From: Hyphomicrobiales bacterium
Lineage (GTDB): Bacteria; Pseudomonadota; Alphaproteobacteria; Rhizobiales; Beijerinckiaceae
Reading direction: 5' to 3'
NCBI GenBank assembly: GCA_026400555.1
Contig: JAPLOW010000013.1
Coordinates: 1-34,562, forward strand
Length of the DNA stretch: 34,562 bases
Each line of letters starts with the position of its first letter. Position 1 is the first letter of the stretch. A program made the translations under genes and the position numbers. Under the pieces are notes generated by a model, which was given only the letters and a program-made list of their open reading frames with translations, made no database searches and had not been told where the DNA came from. Of the stretch, positions 1-8,414 are shown piece by piece.

Positions 1-2
1 CG

Positions 3-1364
3 GTGCCCGAGATCAAAGCGGCGATGCTGAAGGACATCGGCGCCAAGTCCATCGCCGAACTGTTCGAGCAGATTCCGGCCGATCACCGTATGAAGAAGCC
101 GCTGAAGCTGGCTCCGGGTATGCGCTCCGAGGCGGACCTCAAGAAGCATCTGGTTGGCCTGCTGCGCAAGAACAGCACATGCGAGTCGCATCTGAGCTTT
201 CTCGGGGCGGGTATCTGGCAGCATCACGTCCCGGCCATCTGCGACGAGATCGGCACAAGATCGGAGTTCCTGACCTCGGTCTGGGGCACGGCGATGTCGG
301 ATCATGGCCGCAATCAGGCCTGGTTCGAGTTCTGCGCCCAGCTTGGCGAATTGGTCGGCATGGAGTTCGTCGGCCTGCCTGTGTACTCCTGGGGCTGCGC
401 CGCGGGCAACGCCATCCGGATGGCGGCCCGCATCACCGGGCGCTCGGAAGTGCTGGTTCCGGAGACGCTCTGCCCTGAGCGGCTCGCGGTGATCCGGCAA
501 TACTGCGAGCCGGCTGAGATGGCGCGGCACATCAAGGTCGTGCCGATCCGGCATGACGCGAAGACCGGCCTGATCGACCTCAAGGATCTCAAGGCGCTGC
601 TCTCGGACAGGACTGCCGCCGTCTATTTCGAGAACCCAGGCTATCTCGGCATGATCGAGACGCAGGGAACCGACATCGCACGGATGGCGCGTGCGGCGGG
701 CGCCGAGACCATTGTCGGCGTCGACCCGATCTCGCTCGGTGTACTGGCCCCACCATCGGACTATGGCGCGGACATCGTCGTCGGCACGATCCAAACGCTC
801 GGTGTGCACATGAGTGCCGGAGGCGGCGCGGGGGGCTTCATCGCCTCGCGGGACGAAGAGGTCTACGCCCGCGAGTATCCGACGCTGAACATCTCGATCA
901 CCGATACGACGCGTCCCGGCGAGGTCGGATTCGGCCTGACACTGTTTCACCAGTCGTCCTACGGGCTGCGTGAGGAGGGCAAGGACTGGACCGGAAACTC
1001 GGTCTACCTCACCGCCATCCAGAACGCGGTCTACATGGCGCTGCTGGGTCCCGAAGGCTTCCGCGAAATCGGTGAGCTGATCATCGCGCGCGCCCACTAT
1101 GCCGCCAGGCGGATTGATGCGATCAAGGGCGTCTCGGTCAACTGGCCAGCCGGTTTCTTCAAGGAGTTCGTCGTCGACTTCTCCCGCACCGGCAAGACCG
1201 TGGCGAAGATCAACAAGGCGCTGCTTAAGCGTGGAATCTTCGGAGGCAAGGACCTGTCGAAGGACTTCCCCAAATTGGGCCAGAGCGCGCTGTATGCCGT
1301 CACCGAATGCCATGGCGCCGACGATATCGATCGTCTGGTCGCAGCCCTCAAGGAGATCGTGTGA
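3..1364 (+). CDS. gcvPA: GcvPA-like protein (glycine dehydrogenase P-protein subunit 1 family), probably 5'-partial
   Basis: Fold-type I PLP-enzyme family, N-terminal half of the split glycine decarboxylase P-protein, which normally pairs with GcvPB to decarboxylate glycine onto lipoyl-GcvH. The beginning (AAMLKDIGAKSIAELFEQIP) and the SFLGAGIWQHHVP block (residues 65-77) are characteristic. The first in-frame GTG is at position 3. Family members usually carry about ten further residues (a PYIP-like segment) before this point, so the true start probably lies left of the window. The stretch around residues 91-105 reads TSVWGTAMSDHGRNQ, whereas classical GcvPA has a YTPYQPEISQG-type motif there, so this is a divergent subfamily. 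Its stop overlaps the start of the GcvPB-like gene (TGATG). No gcvT or gcvH is visible in the window, so a role in the ordinary glycine cleavage system is uncertain. Confidence 0.85.
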   Translation: MPEIKAAMLKDIGAKSIAELFEQIPADHRMKKPLKLAPGMRSEADLKKHLVGLLRKNSTCESHLSFLGAGIWQHHVPAICDEIGTRSEFLTSVWGTAMSDHGRNQAWFEFCAQLGELVGMEFVGLPVYSWGCAAGNAIRMAARITGRSEVLVPETLCPERLAVIRQYCEPAEMARHIKVVPIRHDAKTGLIDLKDLKALLSDRTAAVYFENPGYLGMIETQGTDIARMARAAGAETIVGVDPISLGVLAPPSDYGADIVVGTIQTLGVHMSAGGGAGGFIASRDEEVYAREYPTLNISITDTTRPGEVGFGLTLFHQSSYGLREEGKDWTGNSVYLTAIQNAVYMALLGPEGFREIGELIIARAHYAARRIDAIKGVSVNWPAGFFKEFVVDFSRTGKTVAKINKALLKRGIFGGKDLSKDFPKLGQSALYAVTECHGADDIDRLVAALKEIV

Positions 1365-2968
1365 TGAGGACTTCATCAAAAGCCATGCCGATTGTGCGTG
1401 AAGTGCATCAGGCGCGCTGGAATGAGCCTGTGGTGATGGAGATGGGCGTGCCCGGCCGGCGCGGCGCGGTCTATTCCGCGCCGGAGGCGGTCGTCGAGAA
1501 GGCCGTCGGCAAGGCCGCTGATCTTGTTCCGGCGGCCATGCGCCGCAAGAACCGCCCCGCCTTGCCCGAAATGACCGAGCCCGATGTGCTCCGGCATTAT
1601 CTGCATCTGTCGCAGATGGTTCACGGCATGATGGGCGTGAACCTGTTCGGCACTTGCACCATGAAGTACAACCCGCGCATCTCGACCCATCTGACGCTGC
1701 GCCCCGAACTGGCGACGGTCCATCCCTACCAGCCCGAGGAAACGCTTCAGGGCCTGCTGGAGATCGTGCACCGCTTCGATGTGATCCTGCGTGACCTGTC
1801 GGGCATGGACCAGTTCGTGTTCCAGGCGGCTGGCGGCGCTGGCGCGGCCTATACCCATGCCTGCATCACGCGCGGCTACTTCCAGGCCAGGGGCGAACTG
1901 GCGCAGCGCAACGAGATCATCTCGACGATCCAGACCCATCCATGCAATCAGGCCACGGCGGCGACCGCCGGCTTCAACGTCATCACGCTGCCGCTCGAGG
2001 AGAACGGCTATCCCTCGATCGAGGCCTTGAAAGGCGCCCTGTCGAACCGTACCGCCGCGCTCATGGTCAACAATCCGGACGACATGGGCGTCTACAATCC
2101 GCAGATCAAGGACTGGGTGAAGCTGGTCAAGAAGGCGGGCGCGCTGGCCTTCTACGACCATGCCAACTTCAACGGCGTGATGAGCAAGATCAGGGCGCGC
2201 GAGCTGGGCTTCGACGCCTGCATGTTCATGCTGCACAAGACCTTCGGCGGCCCCAAGGGCGGCGGCGGTCCGGCCGTTGGGGCCTATGGCTGCAGCGCCG
2301 AGCTGGCGCCCTTCCTGCCAAAGCCCATCGTGCAGCACGACGCAAAGACGGGCCGTTATCGTCTTGATGCCGACCGCAAGCTCAGCGTCGGCAAGGTGCG
2401 CGAATACTTCGGCAATCTGCAGGTGGTGTTCTACGCCTATGCCTGGGCGCGGGCGATGGGCGGCGACGGCATCACGGAGGCGTCCGATCTAGCGGTGCTC
2501 GCCAACAATTACATGGAGAAGAAGCTCCTCGCGATCCCGGGCGTGGTCAAGTCGCAGCCCAAGATGACCATGCATCGCATGGAGATGACGCGCTACGGGC
2601 TTGGACCTCTCAAGGAGGACACCGGCATCGGCATCGTCGAGGTCGGGGCCCGCATGACCGATTATGGCGTCGACAGCCCGTGGCTGAGCCACGAGCCCTG
2701 GGTCGTGCCGGAGCCTTTCACGCCCGAGCCGGGGGAATTGTGGTCCAAGGAGGACATCGACTACTGGATCGCGGCGCTGGCCAAGGTCTGCGAGGAGGCC
2801 CGCACGAACCCCGATCTGGTCCGCACGGCCCCGCACAACGCCGCGATTCACGCGATCAACGGCGCGCGGCTTGATGATCCGGCCTGGTGGGCCACGACCT
2901 GGCGGGCCCACAAGCGCAAGCAGGCGCCCGCCCCCAGGGCGAGTGGGAAGGCTGCGGCCAGCCGATGA
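1364..2968 (+). CDS. gcvPB: GcvPB-like protein (glycine dehydrogenase P-protein subunit 2 family)
   Basis: 534 aa, the PLP-bearing half of a split P-protein. The start ATG at 1364 overlaps the gcvPA stop, and AAGGAG sits about 8 nt upstream; the upstream extension of the reading frame lies inside gcvPA and is not used. The Schiff-base lysine is Lys292 in LHKTFGGPKGGGGP, and Asp265 (YDHANFNG) fits the residue that contacts the pyridine nitrogen. The HPYQPEETLQGLLEI block is conserved. The classical SAHGTNPAS substrate-side motif is replaced by THPCNQATA (residues 191-199), and the usual HKTFSTPHGGGGPG is HKTFGGPKGGGGPA. PLP chemistry is probably intact, but substrate or partner choice may differ from glycine and GcvH. 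It forms one transcription unit with gcvPA and the downstream oxidoreductase genes. Confidence 0.87.
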   Translation: MRTSSKAMPIVREVHQARWNEPVVMEMGVPGRRGAVYSAPEAVVEKAVGKAADLVPAAMRRKNRPALPEMTEPDVLRHYLHLSQMVHGMMGVNLFGTCTMKYNPRISTHLTLRPELATVHPYQPEETLQGLLEIVHRFDVILRDLSGMDQFVFQAAGGAGAAYTHACITRGYFQARGELAQRNEIISTIQTHPCNQATAATAGFNVITLPLEENGYPSIEALKGALSNRTAALMVNNPDDMGVYNPQIKDWVKLVKKAGALAFYDHANFNGVMSKIRARELGFDACMFMLHKTFGGPKGGGGPAVGAYGCSAELAPFLPKPIVQHDAKTGRYRLDADRKLSVGKVREYFGNLQVVFYAYAWARAMGGDGITEASDLAVLANNYMEKKLLAIPGVVKSQPKMTMHRMEMTRYGLGPLKEDTGIGIVEVGARMTDYGVDSPWLSHEPWVVPEPFTPEPGELWSKEDIDYWIAALAKVCEEARTNPDLVRTAPHNAAIHAINGARLDDPAWWATTWRAHKRKQAPAPRASGKAAASR

Positions 2969-3005
2969 GACAGGGCGCGATGATCGAGGTGGCGGGACGA
3001 CGGCC

Positions 3006-3650
3006 ATGGCCCTGACGATCTACGGCGCGGCCCGGACCCGGACATCGCGCGTGCTCTGGATGGCGGAGGAACTTGGCCTCGGCTACCGGCACGAGAAGCT
3101 CGTGCCGCAGAAGGGCGAGACCCGGACCCCGGCGTTTCTGGCGTTGAACCCGATGGGACGCGTGCCGGCGATCGATGATGACGGCCTGATCGTCTGGGAG
3201 TCCCTGGCGATCAACCTTTATCTGGCGCGGAAGTACGGTGCGGCAGGCTCCGCTGGCCGACCCGCGCTGGGGCCGCGCGATCTTGGTGAAGAGGCGCTGA
3301 TGACGCAGTGGACCCTCTGGACGGCAACGGAGTTCGAGCCGGGCACCCATGATGTGGTCGTCCAGACCATCAACCTGCCCGAAGACCAGCGCGACGCGGC
3401 CAAGCGCGATCTGGCGCTCGCCGCGCTGGCGCGGCCGCTCGGAGCGTTGAACGTGGCTCTCGGGCTTGGCGGCGGCCATCTGGTCGGCGGCCGGTTCACC
3501 GTGGCCGATCTCAACGCCGCCTGTGCGGCCTTCTATCTGCGGGCTGTGCCGGAGGCGCTCGCAGCCTATCCGGAGGTTGCCGGCTGGTACGCGGCGACCA
3601 CCGCCCGTCCGGCCTTTCAGCGCATGCTGGCCTTGAGGCAAGCGGGGTGA
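3006..3650 (+). CDS. Glutathione S-transferase family protein
   Basis: 214 aa, the usual GST size. An N-terminal thioredoxin-like domain (about residues 1-80) carries NPMGRVPAI, with the cis-proline, and the ESLAINLYLARKY segment, whose Glu-Ser pair normally holds the gamma-glutamyl part of glutathione. An all-helical C-terminal domain follows, with FTVADLNAACA as the usual N-capping/hydrophobic-staple region. The ATG at 3006 gives the typical GST beginning MALTIYGAARTRTSRVLW; an upstream extension of the frame runs back into gcvPB and is rejected. It lies 37 nt after gcvPB and overlaps the deacetylase gene by 4 nt, so it is part of the operon. It may conjugate, isomerise or reduce a pathway intermediate; the substrate is unknown. 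Confidence 0.88.
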   Translation: MALTIYGAARTRTSRVLWMAEELGLGYRHEKLVPQKGETRTPAFLALNPMGRVPAIDDDGLIVWESLAINLYLARKYGAAGSAGRPALGPRDLGEEALMTQWTLWTATEFEPGTHDVVVQTINLPEDQRDAAKRDLALAALARPLGALNVALGLGGGHLVGGRFTVADLNAACAAFYLRAVPEALAAYPEVAGWYAATTARPAFQRMLALRQAG

Positions 3651-4558
3651 TCCTCCCGGCCGATCCGCCGCATCTGTGGCCCGAGGAACGCTGGCGTTCG
3701 CTGGTGGGGCGCATTCGCGCCGGTCGCCGGCTGCGACCTGCGGCGTGGAAGAATGGGGCGCGCTGCGCCGTGGCGCTGTCCTTCGACGCGGATCACGAAA
3801 CATTCGAGATGGGCCTCGGCGGCCAGGCCATGGGGCGGCTGGCCTGGGGTGAGTTCGGTCGCAGGGTCGGTGTGCCCCGCATCCTGGCGCTCCTGAAGCG
3901 GCACGATGTGCCCGCCACCTTCTTTATCCCGGCGGTATCGGCCCTGATCGACCCGGACGAGCCGCGCCGGATCGCCGCGGACGGCCATGAGATCGGCGTT
4001 CACGGCTGGATTCATGAGAACAATTCGCTGCTGCCCTACGAGGTCGAGCGCGATCTGATGCTGCGCGCCCGCGAGACGCTGGCCCGGCTGTCGGGTCAGG
4101 AGCCGGTCGGCCTTCGCTCGGCCAACTGGGACACCTCGCCCAACACGGTGCGCATCGTGAAGGAGATGGGGCTGGTCTACGATTCGTCCCTGATGGCGGA
4201 CGAGGAGCCCTATGAATTGCTGCTTGATGGCATTCCAACCGGTCTCGTCGAGGTTCCGGTCGAATGGTTGCGCGACGACGCCGTCTATTTTCTCTTCAAC
4301 CGCAACCCGGCCACCCGCCCTTACACCCCCCCTGCCGATGTGCTGGAGATCTTCCGGCGCGAGTTCGATGCCGCCTATGAGGAGGGAACGGTGTTCCAGC
4401 TGGTGATGCATCCTTTCGTGATCGGCTACCGTTCGCGGATCTGGATCCTTGATGAACTGATCCGCCACGCCAGGACCCGGCCCGGCGTCTGGTTCGCCAG
4501 CCATGCCGAGGTCGCCGCCTATGCGCGCGACCATGCTGTCGCAGGGGCTGCATCGTGA
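3647..4558 (+). CDS. Polysaccharide deacetylase family (NodB-homology) hydrolase
   Basis: 303 aa, GTG start overlapping the GST stop by 4 nt (GTGA). It keeps the metal-dependent NodB triad: motif 1 SFDAD (Asp47 and Asp49) and motif 2 HGWIH (His119 and His123). RSANWDTSPNT is motif 3 and MHPFVIGYRSR a later motif. No signal peptide is visible, so it acts in the cytoplasm, unlike cell-wall deacetylases. Cytoplasmic members of this superfamily hydrolyse amides, cyclic imides or N-acyl groups on small molecules. Sitting between a GST and a dehydrogenase in a catabolic operon, it most likely removes an acyl group or opens a ring on a pathway intermediate (inference). It differs from the two PuuE-like paralogues at 27163-29036, which lack the metal-binding aspartates. 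Confidence 0.87.
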   Translation: MILPADPPHLWPEERWRSLVGRIRAGRRLRPAAWKNGARCAVALSFDADHETFEMGLGGQAMGRLAWGEFGRRVGVPRILALLKRHDVPATFFIPAVSALIDPDEPRRIAADGHEIGVHGWIHENNSLLPYEVERDLMLRARETLARLSGQEPVGLRSANWDTSPNTVRIVKEMGLVYDSSLMADEEPYELLLDGIPTGLVEVPVEWLRDDAVYFLFNRNPATRPYTPPADVLEIFRREFDAAYEEGTVFQLVMHPFVIGYRSRIWILDELIRHARTRPGVWFASHAEVAAYARDHAVAGAAS

Positions 4559-5523
4559 ACGGGGAGAGCCAGGCCGCCGTCGCCGTGGTCGGTGCTGGGT
4601 CGATCGGGGTAGCCTGGGCCATTGTCTTTGCGCGCGGTGGCCATGACGTTCGCTTGCAGGATCCGGACGCAGGGCGCCGCGAGCAAGCCCCGGCCGAGAT
4701 TGCCCAGCGGCTCGATGCCCTTGCGGCCGCAGGCCTCCTTGGTGAGGCGCCCGGCGCGCTGGCGAAGCGGATCACGCTGCATGCGGATCTTGGCGAGGCC
4801 CTCGCTGGCGTGGCGCACGTCCAGGAAAACGCGCCCGAGAGGCTTGAGATCAAGCAGGAACTCTTCGAGAGGTTTGCGCGTCTTGCACCGCCCGATGCGG
4901 TCCTGGCCTCGTCATCGTCGGCGATCACGGCCTCCAGCTTCGCGCCGGCGGACAGTGCGCGATCGCGCTGCCTGGTGGTGCATCCGGGAAATCCGCCCTT
5001 CCTGATCCCGGTGGTCGAACTGGTTCCGGCGCCGTTCACGGCGGATCCAGTGGTCGCGCAATGCCGCGAGCGGCTCCGCCGTTGCGGCATGCGACCCGTG
5101 CTGGTCGCCCGCGAGGTGGAGGGCTTCGTCTTCAACCGACTGCAAGGAGCGATGCTGCGCGAGGCCTATTGCCTCGTTCGGGATGGGGTGATCGGCGTGG
5201 AAGACCTTGACACCGTGGTGCGCGACGGCCTCGGCCTGCGGTGGGCCGTGATTGGCCCGTTCGAGACAGCCGATCTCAACACCCGCGGCGGCGTGGCCTC
5301 GCATGCCCTGAAAATGGGTCCGGCCTATGCCCGTATGGGTGCTGAACGGGGGCAGCACGATCCGTGGACGGAATCGCTGGTGGCGCGTGTCGCTGCGGAA
5401 CGCCGTGCGCGTCTGCCCCTGGAGCGATGGCAGGCGCGCGTGGAGTGGCGCGACCGTGCCCTGATGGCGCTGGTCGCCGCAAAGCAGAGCTTTGCGCCCG
5501 TCGAGCCGGAGGAGGGGACGTGA
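4555..5523 (+). CDS. 3-hydroxyacyl-CoA dehydrogenase family protein, lambda-crystallin/carnitine-dehydrogenase type
   Basis: 322 aa, GTG start overlapping the deacetylase stop by 4 nt. An N-terminal Rossmann domain carries GAGSIG (residues 13-18) for NAD, followed by ENAPERLEIKQELF and the SSSSAIT segment. The HPGNPPFLIPVVELVP block matches the HPxNPP signature of the single-domain-pair branch that includes L-gulonate 3-dehydrogenase (CRYL1) and carnitine 3-dehydrogenase, not fatty-acid beta-oxidation enzymes. The C-terminal helical domain (GFVFNRLQGAMLREAYCLV, DGLGLRWAVIGPFE) is complete. It probably oxidises a 3-hydroxy acid to the 3-keto acid with NAD. In context it would handle an intermediate of the operon's amino-acid-like substrate; the exact hydroxy acid is not predictable. 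Confidence 0.87.
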   Translation: MNGESQAAVAVVGAGSIGVAWAIVFARGGHDVRLQDPDAGRREQAPAEIAQRLDALAAAGLLGEAPGALAKRITLHADLGEALAGVAHVQENAPERLEIKQELFERFARLAPPDAVLASSSSAITASSFAPADSARSRCLVVHPGNPPFLIPVVELVPAPFTADPVVAQCRERLRRCGMRPVLVAREVEGFVFNRLQGAMLREAYCLVRDGVIGVEDLDTVVRDGLGLRWAVIGPFETADLNTRGGVASHALKMGPAYARMGAERGQHDPWTESLVARVAAERRARLPLERWQARVEWRDRALMALVAAKQSFAPVEPEEGT

Positions 5524-7205
5524 GCGATCGACTGACCATCACCTTCGAGGGCCGCATGCTCGGCGCCCGTCCCGGCCAGAGCCTCGGCGCGGCGCTCGCG
5601 GCCGCCGGCGAACACGCCCTGCGCCACACGTCAGGGGGCGATTGCCGGGGGATGTTCTGCGGCATGGGTGTCTGTCAGGAATGTCTTGTGACGGTCGACG
5701 GCGCCCCCAATCAGCGAGCCTGCATGGTCAAGGTTGCCGATGGCATGGTGGTGCACCGGCAGGCGGCGCCGGGGGAGACGCCTACTGCGCGGGTGGGCGC
5801 CGCGCCGATCCTGTTTGCGGATCTCGCGACAAGGTCCGCCGATGTGCTGGTGATCGGCGGCGGGGCAGGGGGGCTGAGCGCCGCCCTGGCCGCGCGCTCC
5901 TGTGGCCTTGACGTGCTGCTGCTCGATGAGCGGCAGACGGCAGGCGGGCAATACTACAAGCAGCCCTCTGAGGCCCTGAAGGTTGGACCGCTTGACCGCC
6001 AGCAGCGCGACGGGTCGGTCTTGCGCCAGCGCTGCGAGGCCGCCGGCGTGCGGATCATCGATGGTGCCGAGACCTTTGCCGCGCTGGATGCCAGCTCCGT
6101 GATGGCCACCCATGCCGGCCGCACGGCGGTCTACCGTGCCCGGGCGATGGTAATCGCCACTGGCGCCTATGAGCGTGCCGTGCCGATCCCGGGCTGGACG
6201 CTCCCGGGCGTGATGACGACCGGGGCCCTCCAGACCCTGTGGCGCAGCCATCGCGCCTTGCCCGGACGCCGTATCCTGATCGCCGGCAACGGGCCGCTGA
6301 ACCTTCAGGTGGCCTGCGAGGTCATGGCTGCGGGTACCGACGTGGTGGCGGTGGCTGAAGCGGCGGACATGCTTGGGCCTGCCCGTCTCGGAGCCGCGCT
6401 GCGCATGGCCATGCAGGATCCGGCGCTGACCACGACCGGGATCGCGCTGATGGCGCGCGCGTGGCGCGGCGGCGCAAAGCTGCTGTTTGGCCAGGTAGCG
6501 CGCGCCATCTCGGCCGTCGAAGGCGGGCTGCAGGTCGAGCTTGGCAACGCGAAGGGTGGTCACGGCGAACGCTTTGTCGTCGACGCGGTCGCGCTGGGCT
6601 ATGGTTTCCAGCCCTCGAACGAACTGCTGCGCGCGCTCGGCGCTCGTCACGATTTCGACCCGGGCATCCGCGCCCTGCGCACGGTTCGCACGCGGGAGTG
6701 CGAAACAACGGTGCCGAACCTGTTCGCTGTCGGCGACGCGTGTGGCCTCGGCGGGGCTCCGGCTGCTCTCGAGGAAGGACAGATTGCCGGTTTGGCCATT
6801 GCCGAAAGGCTAGGCGCCAGCCCGCCAGCCGGCGTGTCCGCGGATGCAGCGCATCGCCGGCTGCAACGCCACCGGCGGTTCCAGACGGCGCTTTGGCACC
6901 TCTATGACGCCCCGTCGCCGGGTCTGTCGCTGGCGGACGACGCAACGCTGATCTGCCGCTGCGAACAGATCAGCAAAGGCACCCTGATAGCAGCGATGGC
7001 CGATGGTGAGCCGTCGATCGGCGCCGTGAAGCGACGGACCCGTGCGGGAATGGGCCGTTGCCAGGGGCGCTATTGCGGACCGTTGATCGCGGCGCATCTG
7101 GCGGATGCGACCGGCCGGCCGCTGCACGAACACGCCCTGTTCGCGCCGCGTGCGCCCGTCAAGCCTGTGACGATTTCCGACCTGGTCGGCGGGTCCTCGT
7201 CATGA
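5520..7205 (+). CDS. Fused 2Fe-2S/FAD dehydrogenase large subunit, opine/hydroxyproline dehydrogenase type
   Basis: 561 aa, GTG start at 5520 overlapping the previous stop by 4 nt. The N-terminal roughly 90 residues form a plant-type ferredoxin domain with Cys47, Cys52, Cys55 and Cys68 (FCGMGVCQEC...RAC). A two-dinucleotide-binding flavoprotein domain follows, with GGGAGGLSAALAA for FAD, GQYYKQP, GAYERAVPIPGWTLPG and GNGPLNLQ. A BFD-like 2Fe-2S domain closes the protein (ICRCEQIS...RCQGRYC). In octopine/nopaline oxidase, hydrogen-cyanide synthase and D-hydroxyproline dehydrogenase, the small ferredoxin and this flavoprotein are usually separate; here they are one chain. It should form a complex with the DAO subunit encoded at 7202, passing electrons from C-N oxidation to the respiratory chain. 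The substrate is unknown. Confidence 0.9.
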   Translation: MSDRLTITFEGRMLGARPGQSLGAALAAAGEHALRHTSGGDCRGMFCGMGVCQECLVTVDGAPNQRACMVKVADGMVVHRQAAPGETPTARVGAAPILFADLATRSADVLVIGGGAGGLSAALAARSCGLDVLLLDERQTAGGQYYKQPSEALKVGPLDRQQRDGSVLRQRCEAAGVRIIDGAETFAALDASSVMATHAGRTAVYRARAMVIATGAYERAVPIPGWTLPGVMTTGALQTLWRSHRALPGRRILIAGNGPLNLQVACEVMAAGTDVVAVAEAADMLGPARLGAALRMAMQDPALTTTGIALMARAWRGGAKLLFGQVARAISAVEGGLQVELGNAKGGHGERFVVDAVALGYGFQPSNELLRALGARHDFDPGIRALRTVRTRECETTVPNLFAVGDACGLGGAPAALEEGQIAGLAIAERLGASPPAGVSADAAHRRLQRHRRFQTALWHLYDAPSPGLSLADDATLICRCEQISKGTLIAAMADGEPSIGAVKRRTRAGMGRCQGRYCGPLIAAHLADATGRPLHEHALFAPRAPVKPVTISDLVGGSSS

Positions 7206-8353
7206 GCAGCTTTGATGTGCTGGTGGCCGGTGGCGGTATCGTCGGCATGGCTGCCGCGCTCGACCTCGCGCGCGAGGGCCGGTCGGTGGTCATTGTCGAT
7301 GAGGGCCGGCATTCGGGCACGACCGCGAATGCGGGCAGCCTGCACATCCAGATGCAGAGCCGTTTCATCCGGATGTATCCTGAACAGGTTGCTGATCTCG
7401 AACGTTCCTTGCCGCTGTATCCGGCGGGGGCGGCGCGCTGGCGGGAGCTGGAAGCGGAACTGGGCGCGGACATGGAGATCAGATCCTGTGGCGGGCTGAT
7501 GGTCGCCGAGGATGCCGAGCAGTTCGCCTTCCTCGCAGACAAATGCGCCCGCGAGCGCCGGCTCGGGCTTGATGTGCACATGCTGGAGCGGGCCGAGTTG
7601 GCCCGCACAGCGCCCTATCTTGGCGACGCCGTCCATGGCGCCGAACTGTGCGTCGAGGAGGGCAAGCTCAACCCGCTCAAGGCGAACGAAGCCATCCGCA
7701 CGACGCTTCAGGCGCTTGGCGTCCAGCGCCTGGACGAGACCGTGATCACCGCTCTCTCACCGGCTGGGCATGGCATCGAGGCGAGGCTGAGCCACCGCAG
7801 CGGTCATCGCAGCCTGACCGCCGGGCAGCTCATCCTCGCCGCAGGATCAGGCACCGGCCAGCTTGCGGCCATGCTCGGCGTGGCCATTCCCACCGGGGCC
7901 GAGCCGCTGCACGTCAACGTCACGGAAGCGACGGCGCCGCTGATCGGCCATCTGGTGCAGCATGCCGAGCGGATGATCACGATGAAGCAGCTCGGCGCTG
8001 GGCAGGTCGTGATCGGGGGTGGCTGGCCGGCGCGCTTCACCGGCCCGGAAGAGTTTCCCGCCGTCGATCCCGCCAGCATGATCGGCAATCTCAGTCTTGC
8101 CCAGCACATCGTGCCTCGGCTCGGCGCGCTGCGGGTGATCCGCACATGGGCCGGCGTCAACACCACGACCGACGGGCAGTGCGTTCTGGGAAACCTGCCG
8201 GGACACGACAACGTCTTTGCCGCCGTTCCGGGAGATGCCGGCTATACGCTTGGGCCTCTGGTCGGACGCGTAGCCGCCGCCTTGGCCATGGGCAGGGATC
8301 CGGGCCACGACATCGCCCGCTTCACGCCGTCACGCTTTGCAGCACCGGCGTAG
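7202..8353 (+). CDS. FAD-dependent oxidoreductase, DAO family (substrate-oxidising subunit)
   Basis: 383 aa, ATG start overlapping the large-subunit stop by 4 nt (ATGA), which fits stoichiometric production of two subunits. The N-terminal dinucleotide fold carries VAGGGIVGMAAALDLA, followed by NAGSLHIQMQSRF. The C-terminal half holds TEATAPLIGHLVQHA, VIGGGWPARF and WAGVNTTTDGQCVLG, a layout typical of glycine-oxidase/HcnC/OoxB-like subunits. It should dehydrogenate an amino acid, imino acid or opine at the C-N bond and hand electrons to the 5520-7205 partner. It is a paralogue of the gene at 16378-17583, sharing the TAPLIGHL and IGGGW blocks. It is the last gene of the left operon; no convincing terminator hairpin is seen in the 61 nt before the convergent IclR gene. 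Confidence 0.9.
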   Translation: MSSFDVLVAGGGIVGMAAALDLAREGRSVVIVDEGRHSGTTANAGSLHIQMQSRFIRMYPEQVADLERSLPLYPAGAARWRELEAELGADMEIRSCGGLMVAEDAEQFAFLADKCARERRLGLDVHMLERAELARTAPYLGDAVHGAELCVEEGKLNPLKANEAIRTTLQALGVQRLDETVITALSPAGHGIEARLSHRSGHRSLTAGQLILAAGSGTGQLAAMLGVAIPTGAEPLHVNVTEATAPLIGHLVQHAERMITMKQLGAGQVVIGGGWPARFTGPEEFPAVDPASMIGNLSLAQHIVPRLGALRVIRTWAGVNTTTDGQCVLGNLPGHDNVFAAVPGDAGYTLGPLVGRVAAALAMGRDPGHDIARFTPSRFAAPA

Positions 8354-8414
8354 ATCATCATCGCTTGGAGCATCGCGTGTGCACGAGACCGGCACCCACG
8401 GTCATGGCAAGGCT

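Noticed and set aside
1376-2338. 320-codon minus-strand frame inside the GcvPB-like gene
   Set aside because: Shadow of a well-supported PLP enzyme; no ribosome-binding site or recognisable domain.
5631-6650. 339-codon minus-strand frame
   Set aside because: Antisense to the fused 2Fe-2S/FAD dehydrogenase, with no recognisable domain.
8354-8414. Terminator between the DAO-type gene and the IclR gene
   Set aside because: Only a very short CGTG/CACG pairing is seen, with no stable stem or T-tract.
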